Part shown: positions 54,895 to 63,277 of the stretch, in pieces
How positions within the stretch are numbered: position 1 is the stretch's first letter
How the letters are laid out: the number at the start of each line of letters is the position of its first letter
Assembly (NCBI RefSeq): GCF_900607235.1
Contig: NZ_LR027854.1
Coordinates: 1-64,000, forward strand
Reading direction: 5' to 3'
Length of the DNA: 64,000 nt
DNA from: Olivibacter jilunii
GTDB taxonomy: Bacteria > Bacteroidota > Bacteroidia > Sphingobacteriales > Sphingobacteriaceae
The notes under the pieces: model-generated
Databases searched by the model: none
What the model saw: only the letters and a program-made list of their open reading frames with translations
Told to the model about the DNA's origin: nothing
Made by a program: the position numbers and the translations under genes

Positions 54895-55515
54895 ATGATG
54901 TTCACTAAAGCAAAAAATATAGACACGACTTTCCGGCAGTTCAGGCTATTCTGCTTTTTGATAACGTGCTGCAGTAGCGCGATCACCTGCTTTACAATCT
55001 ACAGGAGCATAAGCGTCGAAAGCAGCCGCAATGAAACAGTGCTGATCCTGCCGACCGGAAAAGTAGTGGAAGCAGTAACAACCGACCGCAAGGAAAACCT
55101 TTCCGCAGAGATCCGCGACCATATCCGCACTTTCCATGAATACTTTTTCTGGCTTGAGCCTGATGACAGACTGATCCAGTCCCGTATATCAAGGGCACTT
55201 TATCTGGCGGACGGGTCAGCAAAAAGGGAGTATGAAAATCTGAAGGAAAGTGGTTTTTACACTAACATCATCTCAGGAAATGTGACCCAGCGGATCACGA
55301 TTGATAGTATCCAAGTAAGCAACAACGGTTATCCCTATACCTTCAGGTGCTTTGCTAGGCTTGAAATTACCCGCCCCACCACTGTGGCGCTAAGGAACCT
55401 GGTGACCGAAGGGAGACTACGGGAGGTGAAGAGATCAAACCTCAATTCCCACGGTTTTCTGATCGAAAACTGGTCAGTAACGGAGAACAGGGATATAAGC
55501 GTAAAACAACGGTAA
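54895..55515 (+). CDS. traK: TraK, VirB8-like conjugation protein
   Basis: 206 residues. Single N-terminal membrane helix (FCFLITCCSSAITCFTIY) and a periplasmic VirB8/NTF2-like domain with HEYFFWLEPDD and NGYPYTFRCFARLEITRPT. Nucleates assembly of the channel. Start at 54895 or 54898. Standard position after traJ. Confidence 0.92.
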   Translation: MMFTKAKNIDTTFRQFRLFCFLITCCSSAITCFTIYRSISVESSRNETVLILPTGKVVEAVTTDRKENLSAEIRDHIRTFHEYFFWLEPDDRLIQSRISRALYLADGSAKREYENLKESGFYTNIISGNVTQRITIDSIQVSNNGYPYTFRCFARLEITRPTTVALRNLVTEGRLREVKRSNLNSHGFLIENWSVTENRDISVKQR

Positions 55516-55959
55516 ATGATGAAGATAAGTAACGGAGGAGCGGGCAGAAAACGGGAAAAAGCGGCGCAGAAATTTGCGGATCGATTGACAGGTTTACAAT
55601 TGAAGTGGGCGCGTTTTATGGGACGCACATTCGGGAGTCTTTCTCCCAGAACACAAAAGATACTGATAGCATGCTTTTTCGCAGCCGCCATATGTTGGAA
55701 TCTCCGACTGATGTCCGGTAGTCCTGCGCAGCACACCGTACTCAATATGCTTGAAAATCGGCATGACAGCGTGAATCTCCAGCCGGTAAGAAAACAGGAA
55801 TCTACCGATACGGGCATTATCCGGCGTACAAAGGATTTTCTTTACTGGTTTGACAGCTTGGATAATACGGTCACAGGAAGATTTAAAAGAGATAGTATAC
55901 AGCGCAACCGTCCGGGACTGATCGACAGCGCCAGAGCTTTGCTGCAAAATATGGAATGA
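55516..55959 (+). CDS. TraL-position protein of conjugation operon
   Basis: 147 residues. One membrane helix (KILIACFFAAAICWNLRLM, ~48-66) after a basic cytoplasmic segment, then a periplasmic tail. It begins at the base following the traK stop. In CTnDOT-type elements the slot between TraK and TraM is TraL; sequence identity to TraL is not evident, so the label is positional. Confidence 0.7.
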   Translation: MMKISNGGAGRKREKAAQKFADRLTGLQLKWARFMGRTFGSLSPRTQKILIACFFAAAICWNLRLMSGSPAQHTVLNMLENRHDSVNLQPVRKQESTDTGIIRRTKDFLYWFDSLDNTVTGRFKRDSIQRNRPGLIDSARALLQNME

Positions 55960-55979
55960 TATAAAAGAGAAGGACGATT

Positions 55980-56804
55980 ATGGAGTTGCATCTAAACAGT
56001 ATTATTAAAGGAGATTGCCTGGAAGTTATGAAAATAATTCCTGAGGGAGCAGTGGATATGGTGTTATGTGACCTACCCTATGGAATGACCCGTAACGCAT
56101 GGGATAAGCAGATCGACCTGGACCGGCTTTGGGAGCAGTACAGAAGAGTGGTGAAACCCAACGGGGTGATCGCTCTTACCTCTCAAGGCAGGTTTACCGC
56201 CACTCTGATCGAAAGCAACCCTGAATGGTTCCGCTATAAGATTGTCTGGATAAAATCCAAGGCATCCAACTTTCTGAATGCTTCAAGGCAGCCATTGAAG
56301 AAACATGAGGATATCTGCATATTTTACCGAAAAAGCCCAGTATACAATCCCCAGAAAACTATAGGCAAACCCTATACTGGTGGGTTAAGGAAGAAAAACA
56401 CTTCGGACATTTACGGAAAGTATGGCGGTGCGTACATAGGAAGTGAAGACGGCAGTCGCTATCCCACGGATATCCTCTTTTATGAGGAAGAGGATATTTC
56501 CGACTGGGTTTATTTCACCACTGCAGAAAAAGACGGCTCGTTCCATCCAACCCAGAAACCCATAAGTCTGGGAAGATGGCTTATCCGGACTTATTCCAGG
56601 CCTGGAGAGATCGTCCTAGACAATGCCTGTGGAAGCGGCTCCTTCCTAGTCTCTGCCATACTCGAAAATCGGTCCTTTATAGGGATAGAAAAGAACGAGC
56701 GGACATACAAACTTGGAAAACCGGTTGATTTCATAGCGACAGCCTGGAAAAGGATCAAGGAAGCAAGGATACAGGCTTCCCAAGTTGACCTCGACCACTT
56801 TTAA
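55980..56804 (+). CDS. Orphan beta-class DNA methyltransferase
   Basis: 274 residues. Catalytic motif DLPYGM (~31) precedes the SAM motif DNACGSGSF (~213), the order of beta-class N6-adenine/N4-cytosine methylases. TQKPISL upstream of the SAM motif is also typical. No restriction gene is nearby. It sits between the TraL-position gene and traM and likely methylates ICE DNA for protection against host restriction or for regulation. Target site unknown. Confidence 0.88.
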   Translation: MELHLNSIIKGDCLEVMKIIPEGAVDMVLCDLPYGMTRNAWDKQIDLDRLWEQYRRVVKPNGVIALTSQGRFTATLIESNPEWFRYKIVWIKSKASNFLNASRQPLKKHEDICIFYRKSPVYNPQKTIGKPYTGGLRKKNTSDIYGKYGGAYIGSEDGSRYPTDILFYEEEDISDWVYFTTAEKDGSFHPTQKPISLGRWLIRTYSRPGEIVLDNACGSGSFLVSAILENRSFIGIEKNERTYKLGKPVDFIATAWKRIKEARIQASQVDLDHF

Positions 56805-56848
56805 AGAATCTGCGAATGAATTTTTTTAACCACTAATATATATTGTCT

Positions 56849-58117
56849 ATGGGAAATTCTCAAAAAACTTCCAGGTTTCTCAAGGAACGTAGCTTTATGA
56901 CTGCGCTTCCCATCCTGGTATTGCCGTTCGTTACTCTGATCTTCTGGGTACTCGGTGGAGGCAGTGCTGCCGAAATAGCTGCTGGGCAACCGGATGCAAA
57001 AAGCGGGCTGAATCCGGATCTTCCCGCTGCAAAGCTTAAGGACAAACAGCTTGACAAATTCAGTTATTATCAACAGGCCGAAGCGGATTCGGCCAAACTG
57101 AACCAACAGCAGCGACGCGATCCCTATTATAATGAAAATAACAGCACAGATGAATCAGCGACGACCGGTAAAACGGGTTATTATCGCGCTCCTCTGGGTA
57201 CTCCCTATTCTAACGGAGACGGATATAGCGCAAGCGAAAAGAAAGTTTACGACAAACTTGCCGAGCTGGACCGCACACTCAATGCGCCCGATCCAATGGT
57301 AGCTGAGTCCGCTCAGCCCCCAAAAGAGTCGACTCTGGAATCACGTGATGTAGACCGGCTGGAGGGACTTTTGGAAAAAATGCAATCGGATAGCAGTACC
57401 GAAGATCCTGAAATGGGGGAACTGAACAGTATGATGGAGACCATTCTCGATATCCAGCACCCCGAAAGGGTTCAGCAGCGCCTTGTTGAAAAATCCGTTC
57501 AGAACCGGGGTAAGGTATATCCCGTTCTGGCGGCAGGAAGAAATGCCTCTGTTACCTTGCTTGGCAGAAGCAACGGGAAATTACCTGACTCCGTCGTAGC
57601 CAGAAGTCAGGGCGGCTTCTATTCAATGGAACCAGTTCAGGAACGGAAAGAGCAGAACGCCATTCGCGCGGTTATACACGAAGATCAGACCATTGTGAGC
57701 GGCTCCACGGTCAAATTCCGGCTGATAGATGAGGTTGTCATCAATGGAGTGCAGGTTCCCAGGAATACATTTGTTTTCGGTGAGGCCGCGTTAAGTGGTG
57801 AACGTCTGAACTGCACGATAAAAAGCATTTCGTATGGGAACTCGATTTTCCCGGTTAACCTAGAGGTGTTCGGAGCCGACGGAATGAACGGCATCCATAT
57901 CCATGGAGCTATTTCAAGAGATGTTTCCAGACAATCGGGAGAAAGGGCGGTACAGGGAGTGGGAATGACAGGAATCGGTACTTCCCTTGAAACCCAAGCT
58001 ATGGGCGCTGCGATCGAAGGCTCCAAAAGTCTCTTCACTAAAAAACTCAAACTGATAGAAGTCGACCTGAAAGCCGGTGATATGGTATTGCTGAAAGATC
58101 GGGAACAGAAAGATTGA
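56849..58117 (+). CDS. traM: TraM, VirB10-like conjugation protein
   Basis: 422 residues from ATG 56849 (an upstream TTG is unlikely). N-terminal membrane helix (FMTALPILVLPFVTLIFWVLGGG), a Gln/Ser/Pro-rich linker, and the C-terminal TraM domain (IRAVIHEDQTIVSGSTVKFRL, VFGEAALSGERLNCTI). Spans the envelope like VirB10. Confidence 0.92.
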   Translation: MGNSQKTSRFLKERSFMTALPILVLPFVTLIFWVLGGGSAAEIAAGQPDAKSGLNPDLPAAKLKDKQLDKFSYYQQAEADSAKLNQQQRRDPYYNENNSTDESATTGKTGYYRAPLGTPYSNGDGYSASEKKVYDKLAELDRTLNAPDPMVAESAQPPKESTLESRDVDRLEGLLEKMQSDSSTEDPEMGELNSMMETILDIQHPERVQQRLVEKSVQNRGKVYPVLAAGRNASVTLLGRSNGKLPDSVVARSQGGFYSMEPVQERKEQNAIRAVIHEDQTIVSGSTVKFRLIDEVVINGVQVPRNTFVFGEAALSGERLNCTIKSISYGNSIFPVNLEVFGADGMNGIHIHGAISRDVSRQSGERAVQGVGMTGIGTSLETQAMGAAIEGSKSLFTKKLKLIEVDLKAGDMVLLKDREQKD

Positions 58118-58151
58118 ATAATTAGATTAATAAACAATAATTACCTGCAAG

Positions 58152-58976
58152 ATGAAAAAGATAATAGTGCGTGCGATAGCAGGACTTCTCCTTATATCCA
58201 CAATTCCGGCCATTGCCCAAACGGACATTGAGGCCATGAACTTGGAAATATCCGATAACAAGACCACCAATCTAGTGTATCCCTACGCTGTCATCAGTGT
58301 TGACCGGGGAAGCCCTGATCTGCTTGCCCAAAAGGCAGCAGGCGTTGAAAATGTCTTGCAGATCAAAGCGGCAATTGCAGATTTTGAAGAAACCAACCTG
58401 ACAGTTATTACAGCCGACGGGAAGCTCTACTCCTATGTGCTGAACTACAGTAATAACCCATATCAGCTGAACATCAATTACAAAGGAAGCGATGTTACGG
58501 GTAGCCTGACAGACGTATCCGGCGGACCGAACGCAGCTGTTCTTGAAAAGACGGCTGCTTTGGTAACACAACGGAAGAAGGCCATTTCCAGCATGAACGA
58601 TGATGCCTTCGGTATCAATCTGTCGGTAATGGGGATTTATTCAACCGGAGACCTGTTCTATTTCCAGGCAAAGATTGAAAATAATTCGAATATCGATTTC
58701 GATACGGACCAGCTGAGGGTCTTTGTTCGTGATGACAGCCGGGCAAAGCGAACCGCGACGCAGGAGGTTGAGATCCATCCGGTCTACCGGTATGCCGAAC
58801 CTTCCAGGATTCCCGGCCAAGCGTCACAGCATTTTGTTCTGGTATTCCGGAAGTTCACTATACCCGACAGGAAGCATCTGGTGATTCAACTCTTTGAGTC
58901 CAATGGCGGACGGAACCCGGAACTCAAAATCAAAAACCGTAAACTGGTAAAAACGGTCCGCCCCCTATCGGAATAA
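58152..58976 (+). CDS. traN: TraN, VirB9-like conjugation protein
   Basis: 274 residues: signal peptide (IAGLLLISTIPAIAQ), then the beta-rich TraN domain (KTTNLVYPYAVISVDRGS, DLLAQKAAGVENVLQIKA, LTVITADGKLYSYVLNY). Outer-membrane-side partner of TraM. Follows traM by 34 bp. It is the last recognised transfer-apparatus gene here. Confidence 0.93.
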   Translation: MKKIIVRAIAGLLLISTIPAIAQTDIEAMNLEISDNKTTNLVYPYAVISVDRGSPDLLAQKAAGVENVLQIKAAIADFEETNLTVITADGKLYSYVLNYSNNPYQLNINYKGSDVTGSLTDVSGGPNAAVLEKTAALVTQRKKAISSMNDDAFGINLSVMGIYSTGDLFYFQAKIENNSNIDFDTDQLRVFVRDDSRAKRTATQEVEIHPVYRYAEPSRIPGQASQHFVLVFRKFTIPDRKHLVIQLFESNGGRNPELKIKNRKLVKTVRPLSE

Positions 58977-59007
58977 ACTAATTCTTTAACCATAAAACAG
59001 TTTAATC

Positions 59008-59808
59008 ATGAACATTGAAAATTTAGAATTCCTGAAAACTCAGGTTATGTATGCCGGATTTGGTGATATCCCTGAAAGAGATCTCGTAGAGAATATCATC
59101 TCGGGTAAAAAAGAGTTCAAAATCGATTACCAGAAAGAATTCTTTGGTGGAAAAACTTTCTCTGCGGAACTCAATTTCAGAAAATCGGATACACAGGATC
59201 GGTATTTCTTTAATAGTTATGACCTTTCCGTTCAAAAAGAAGATGGTGAAATACTCAAACAGCGCTTCCGTGTGGAATTGGGAAATACCTATACTTTCCG
59301 CGAAGGCGTCAATATGTTGGAAGGCCGTCAGGTGGGAAAAGAACATACCACAAGGTCAAAAGAAAAGTATGAAGCTTGGTCCTATATCGATTTTCAGGAT
59401 AAGGACCAGTTTGGAAATGGGAAAATAAAAAAACTGGGAAGCAAAAATGAGTTTGATCTGGGAAAACTTTTAAAGGAATATCCCATTAAGGCCTTACAGA
59501 ACGAGGCTGAAATGGCGACGTTGGAGAGTTCCCTTAAAAAAGGTAACAGGCAATCTACTGTTTTTGTCGATGCCGTCGGTAAGGATGTTACCCGCTATGT
59601 TGAAGTAGACGCACGCTATAAAAAACTTAACGTCTATGATGAGAACCAGAAGCCAATGCTCCTTTCCCAAAAAGGTTCGCTGGAGGATAACCTGGCGGCC
59701 GGTAAAAAAAAAGCGGAATCACAGACCCAGAGCCGGGAAACTGAAAATACTCCCTCCCCGCAACAGGAACAGAAAAGAGAAAGAAAACGAAAAGCTCAGG
59801 GAGTTTAG
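59008..59808 (+). CDS. DUF3945-like protein (copy 1)
   Basis: 266 residues. ELNFRKSDTQDRYFFNSYDL, then FREGVNMLEGRQVGKEH and YEAWSYIDFQDKDQFGNGK match the DUF3945/DUF4099 type of Bacteroidetes mobile-element proteins. A Gln/Glu/Arg-rich tail ends the protein. Function unknown; soluble. Its neighbour 59827-60903 has the same order of motifs. Confidence 0.75.
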   Translation: MNIENLEFLKTQVMYAGFGDIPERDLVENIISGKKEFKIDYQKEFFGGKTFSAELNFRKSDTQDRYFFNSYDLSVQKEDGEILKQRFRVELGNTYTFREGVNMLEGRQVGKEHTTRSKEKYEAWSYIDFQDKDQFGNGKIKKLGSKNEFDLGKLLKEYPIKALQNEAEMATLESSLKKGNRQSTVFVDAVGKDVTRYVEVDARYKKLNVYDENQKPMLLSQKGSLEDNLAAGKKKAESQTQSRETENTPSPQQEQKRERKRKAQGV

Positions 59809-59826
59809 CGATCATTTCATTTTTTA

Positions 59827-60903
59827 GTGATGGAAGAACCAATAAACAGGGTGGAAAGGGACCTGCTGGCATGGCAGTCGAGGGAAGAGCGATTTGAAAA
59901 ACTCTTCCCTGGCAGCCTTGTGGGAAACAGGCCGTTTCTCGTGGATAAGCTGCGCTTTCTGGAAGAACTGAGCCTCCTTTATGGCAGAAGTGAAAACCGG
60001 GAAGAGCAACTTACCCTGCGGATATTGCATGTGGAAAAAAGTGCGATGGAAAGAAAACTGTATCCAAATAGGTTGCAAAGACTTTTTCGTAGGCTCTGGT
60101 CTTACCTGACAGCGCCCGGCAGATCTGCTAAACTGAAAACGCGGATAGCCGGGAATCTAGACGAGTTGAAAGTAACCGTAAGGAAAATGGGGTTTGAGGG
60201 ACTTGACAGCAAGATCGATCGCGAGATAGCTCATGGAAAGCACGCCTTTCATTTGCCGATTTCCTATTATGTATCGGACACCCAACGGATGGATTATAGT
60301 CTTAACATTATCAGGGAAGTAAATGGAAATTATCAGTTAAAAGATTACATCGCATCCCTCTATGATGAGAGGAAACCTTCGCATATCCGCAAACAAATTT
60401 TTGGAGGTGAAGATGGCTATCGGATAAACGCACGACAGGCCCGGAAACTGCTGGAAGGAAAAGCCATCGCTTTGGAAGAAGTAGGGTCAATGGGTTCTTC
60501 AGTAACGGTATGGAAGCAGCTTGATTTCACGGATAAAGATAATAACGGAAATTTCAGGATAAAGGAATTCCCACCAGCCTATGGTTTTGATCTTCTGCAA
60601 CAGTTGGAGAGATTGCCTTTTACCGAGGAAATAAAAGATCAGATAACAAAGGCCTTGAAGATGGGTGAGGAAGAAAAGGTTACCGTTCAGCTTGATGGGA
60701 AGCCCATTGATCTTTTTATAAGTACAGACCCTCAGAAAAGAGCACTTTACATAAAGAACCGGCGGGGTAAACATCTGGATTATGGGGATATTATACGCCA
60801 AAAAACCAATAAACCAGTCCGTACGACAAAGCATGTCACTGAAAAGGATAACGAGGCCGGCAAGATAATTAAACTGTCCCGTTCAAGGGGCAAATCAATC
60901 TGA
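59827..60903 (+). CDS. DUF3945-like protein (copy 2)
   Basis: 358 residues. The N-terminal ~110 residues (LLAWQSREERFEKLFPG...) are extra; then come ISYYVSDTQRMDYSLNIIRE, NARQARKLLEGKAIALEE and VWKQLDFTDKDNNGNFRIKEF, parallel to copy 1. A basic C-terminus (KIIKLSRSRGKS) suggests nucleic-acid contact. Followed by a small gene after 7 bp. Confidence 0.75.
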   Translation: MMEEPINRVERDLLAWQSREERFEKLFPGSLVGNRPFLVDKLRFLEELSLLYGRSENREEQLTLRILHVEKSAMERKLYPNRLQRLFRRLWSYLTAPGRSAKLKTRIAGNLDELKVTVRKMGFEGLDSKIDREIAHGKHAFHLPISYYVSDTQRMDYSLNIIREVNGNYQLKDYIASLYDERKPSHIRKQIFGGEDGYRINARQARKLLEGKAIALEEVGSMGSSVTVWKQLDFTDKDNNGNFRIKEFPPAYGFDLLQQLERLPFTEEIKDQITKALKMGEEEKVTVQLDGKPIDLFISTDPQKRALYIKNRRGKHLDYGDIIRQKTNKPVRTTKHVTEKDNEAGKIIKLSRSRGKSI

Positions 60904-60910
60904 TACCATT

Positions 60911-61204
60911 ATGGAAAAATCAAGAAATGTGCTGTTGAATTTTCTTGTCACTGCGAAAAAGGATCCTTTTTTGGGTACTGTTCATATTGCTCTGTACATG
61001 GCAATTTTCCGTAAGTGGATAGAGACCGGATTCAATAACCCCATTTCAATTGGTAGCAAAGAATTGATGCCTGATGCTAAAATACAAAGTTCTATCACTT
61101 ATTATAGGGCACTCAGACAACTTCATGAAAGCGGCTATATCGATTATAAAGCTTCTCATAACAAAACGAAATCAAGTAAGATTTACGTCCATAAAGAGTA
61201 CTAG
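60911..61204 (+). CDS. Small protein, possibly winged-helix
   Basis: 97 residues: IALYMAIFRKWIETGF, SIGSKELMPDAKIQSSITYYRALRQLHESGYIDYK fits a winged-helix DNA-binding fold (the last part as the wing). Small proteins of this sort occur in Bacteroidetes mobile elements and may act as transcription or replication regulators. Last gene before the integration module. Confidence 0.65.
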   Translation: MEKSRNVLLNFLVTAKKDPFLGTVHIALYMAIFRKWIETGFNNPISIGSKELMPDAKIQSSITYYRALRQLHESGYIDYKASHNKTKSSKIYVHKEY

Positions 61205-61431
61205 TCTGAAATAGCATCCCTTACTCGGATATAGAGATTTCGCCAACAAAAATCGAATCTCTGATCAGCAAGAAGTCGAAATTATGCAGAAATCTGATTT
61301 TACTTACTGCTATCACGCTGCCTATTTCATAAGGTATTTACTCGATAAGCCAATCCAACTTTAAATCACCTTGTGCCGTCCAGAAATCGTCAGCACTGTA
61401 GCAACATTTCCCCACTGATAAATCAATTTTT
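61205..61431. other. Intergenic stretch before integration module
   Basis: 227 bp without a convincing gene. Likely carries the promoter of the small gene and recombinase, but no clear -33/-7 pair was placed. Confidence 0.4.
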
Positions 61432-61608
61432 ATGAGTTATATAAAGAAGAAAGAAAGTTACTCCAACCCCATTTTGATAGTGGATAACACCTCATCAACA
61501 CCTAAAAAACAACACATTAACAATAAAAACCTTAATGAGAACGACAAAATTTTCCTAACTTTACTAGCTAACCTAATTGTAGAGATCATTTTGGAGGAAC
61601 AACTATGA
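61432..61608 (+). CDS. 58-aa protein coupled to serine recombinase
   Basis: An ATG at 61432 opens a 58-codon frame (MSYIKKKESYSNPILIVDN, then basic Asn/Lys-rich, ending FLTLLANLIVEIILEEQL). Its TGA (61606-61608) overlaps the recombinase ATG (61605-61607) as ATGA, so translation is coupled. A small gene here could encode a recombination directionality factor or simply serve to set recombinase translation. Too short for common ORF filters. Confidence 0.6.
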   Translation: MSYIKKKESYSNPILIVDNTSSTPKKQHINNKNLNENDKIFLTLLANLIVEIILEEQL

Positions 61609-63152
61609 ATGCTATCGGTTATATGCGCCTAAGTTCAAAAGACCAATCTAAATCACTGGAATATCAGGAATCGTCCATAAGACAGTATTGCGCAAAAAAT
61701 GAGCTAAAAATAATAGGCTTATTTAAAGACAACGGAGAGTCCAGCTATACTTTTGATAGGCCAGACTATAAAGCATTGGAAGCGTACCTAAAGAAATATA
61801 AAGGTGAATGCCAATATTTGATAGTATTAGATCATGACAGGTTCAGTCGAAACTTACCGGAAGCGTTAATGAAGATTGCAGAGCTCGAAAGAAAATACGG
61901 TGTAAAAGTGTTATCGACAAGCGAACGTATTGACCTCGACACATCTGATCCCGATGTGTTTATGAAGAGGGCATTTGACTATATGATGGCCAATAAAGAG
62001 CTATTTAACATTCGCCAGAGAACTAAACAGGGGATCCGAAATGCCAAAGAAAAAGGCCGTTATCTGGGACGAGCTCCTTTTGGTTACAAAAATATAATAG
62101 ATGGAACGAAACGAAATCTGATTGAAATTGATAAGGTACAAGCCCTAATCGTTGAAAGAATCTTCCGAGATTATATATCGGGTATTCCACTCTATATTAT
62201 ACATAAAAACGTCAAACCGCTAGGCTTTCATCATACGGGTAAGTCTGCTATACAGAGTATATTAGAAAATTGCGTATACGCTGGGCTAATCAAGGTGCCG
62301 GCATTTAAAGATCAACCCGAAAAATATGCTAAAGCTTTACACGAGCCTATCGTTTCAGACGCCGAATTCTGGCTTGTTCAAAATATGTTAAAAGCTGGTA
62401 AAAGACGGACAAGAGTGCAACCCGCGGAGGATTTCCCTTTAAGAGGAGTCTTGAAATGCTGGTGCGGAAAAAAGATGACCGCCGGATGGACAAAAGGGCG
62501 TAAAGAATATTATTTATATTACAGATGCATAGAACATACAAACTTCAATTTAAAAGGGCCGCTATTACATGAAACATTTGAAAAGGTTTTAAAGGCGCTA
62601 AGCTTTCAGCCTCATCAAATCACGTTTCTTATCGAAACGTCAAAAGCGCTATTGGTTGAACCTCTAAAACTAAAGCAGGAAAGACTGAACCAAAAACTTC
62701 AAGCTCTTCAAAACATAAACGAAAAGATCTTCAAACTAGAAGAACGGCTTATGAATAATGAAATTGAAGCCAGCACATATAAAACATGGTTTCAAAAATT
62801 CAAAGAAGAAAAGGCCTTGTTAGAAATCTCTTTAGAAGGAAAAAAGAAACCGAAGATTGACACAAGTGATGACATTATCCAGCGTCTGCTTCCTGAACTT
62901 TCGAACCTTTATCAGATTTATGAGAAAAGTAATATCACCCAAAAACATATGCTGATTAGAGGTGTGTTCAAAGATAATCTGGTATGGGGTAGCAATATGT
63001 TTAGAACCACTTTTATAAACCCGATCTTTGAAGATAACTTGTTGAAAATCAAAGAAAAAGGGTTGCTTTTTTATGAGCAACCCTCTCTTAAATCGGGCAT
63101 TATCCCGCTTAGTACCCAGGGCCGGGATCGAACCGGCACGGTTTCCCACTAG
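61605..63152 (+). CDS. Large serine recombinase (integrase), reading into tRNA-Leu
   Basis: 515 residues. Resolvase domain with catalytic Ser10 (YMRLSSKDQ), DHDRFSRN and RQRTKQGI motifs; recombinase domain (APFGYKN...); zinc-ribbon (LKCWCGKKM ... YYRC, ~283-310); coiled coil (~345-410). The last ~30 residues are encoded by the tRNA-Leu terminator and gene in antisense (...TQGRDRTGTVSH), so the original C-terminus may be altered by integration at attR. It would insert and excise the element at tRNA-Leu. Confidence 0.92.
   Translation: MNAIGYMRLSSKDQSKSLEYQESSIRQYCAKNELKIIGLFKDNGESSYTFDRPDYKALEAYLKKYKGECQYLIVLDHDRFSRNLPEALMKIAELERKYGVKVLSTSERIDLDTSDPDVFMKRAFDYMMANKELFNIRQRTKQGIRNAKEKGRYLGRAPFGYKNIIDGTKRNLIEIDKVQALIVERIFRDYISGIPLYIIHKNVKPLGFHHTGKSAIQSILENCVYAGLIKVPAFKDQPEKYAKALHEPIVSDAEFWLVQNMLKAGKRRTRVQPAEDFPLRGVLKCWCGKKMTAGWTKGRKEYYLYYRCIEHTNFNLKGPLLHETFEKVLKALSFQPHQITFLIETSKALLVEPLKLKQERLNQKLQALQNINEKIFKLEERLMNNEIEASTYKTWFQKFKEEKALLEISLEGKKKPKIDTSDDIIQRLLPELSNLYQIYEKSNITQKHMLIRGVFKDNLVWGSNMFRTTFINPIFEDNLLKIKEKGLLFYEQPSLKSGIIPLSTQGRDRTGTVSH
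63050..63083 (-). terminator. Terminator of tRNA-Leu, inside recombinase 3' end
   Basis: Stem GGGTTGCT (63060-63067) / AGCAACCC (63076-63083). On the minus strand it is followed by a T-run (TTTTTCTTTGA). It ends transcription of tRNA-Leu about 30 bp after the tRNA, and lies within the serine recombinase coding frame on the other strand. Confidence 0.75.
63113..63152. other. Candidate attachment site (attR region)
   Basis: The 3' half of tRNA-Leu, which overlaps the last codons of the recombinase. Element on the left, chromosome (rseP) on the right. The exact core could lie in the T-arm or further left near the tRNA terminator; the matching left junction is outside the window. Confidence 0.45.
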
Positions 63153-63192
63153 TGTTTGAGACTAGCGCGTCTACCAATTCCGCCACCTGGGC
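63113..63192 (-). tRNA. tRNA-Leu (anticodon CAA)
   Basis: Acceptor arm GCCCAGG (from 63192) pairs with CCTGGGT near 63114-63120 (one G-U at the end); D-arm with AATTGGTAGACGC; anticodon stem CTAGT/ACTAG with loop CTCAAAC, anticodon CAA at 63156-63158; short variable arm; T-arm GCCGG-TTCGATC-CCGGC. No encoded CCA. The serine recombinase gene converges on its 3' end, so this is the likely integration target. Confidence 0.95.
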
Positions 63193-63277
63193 ATTCCCTC
63201 GTGAACGGGATGCAAATATATTGCTAAATAGAACAATCACCAAATAAATTTTAAAAATTTATTTATCGTTCAGATTA

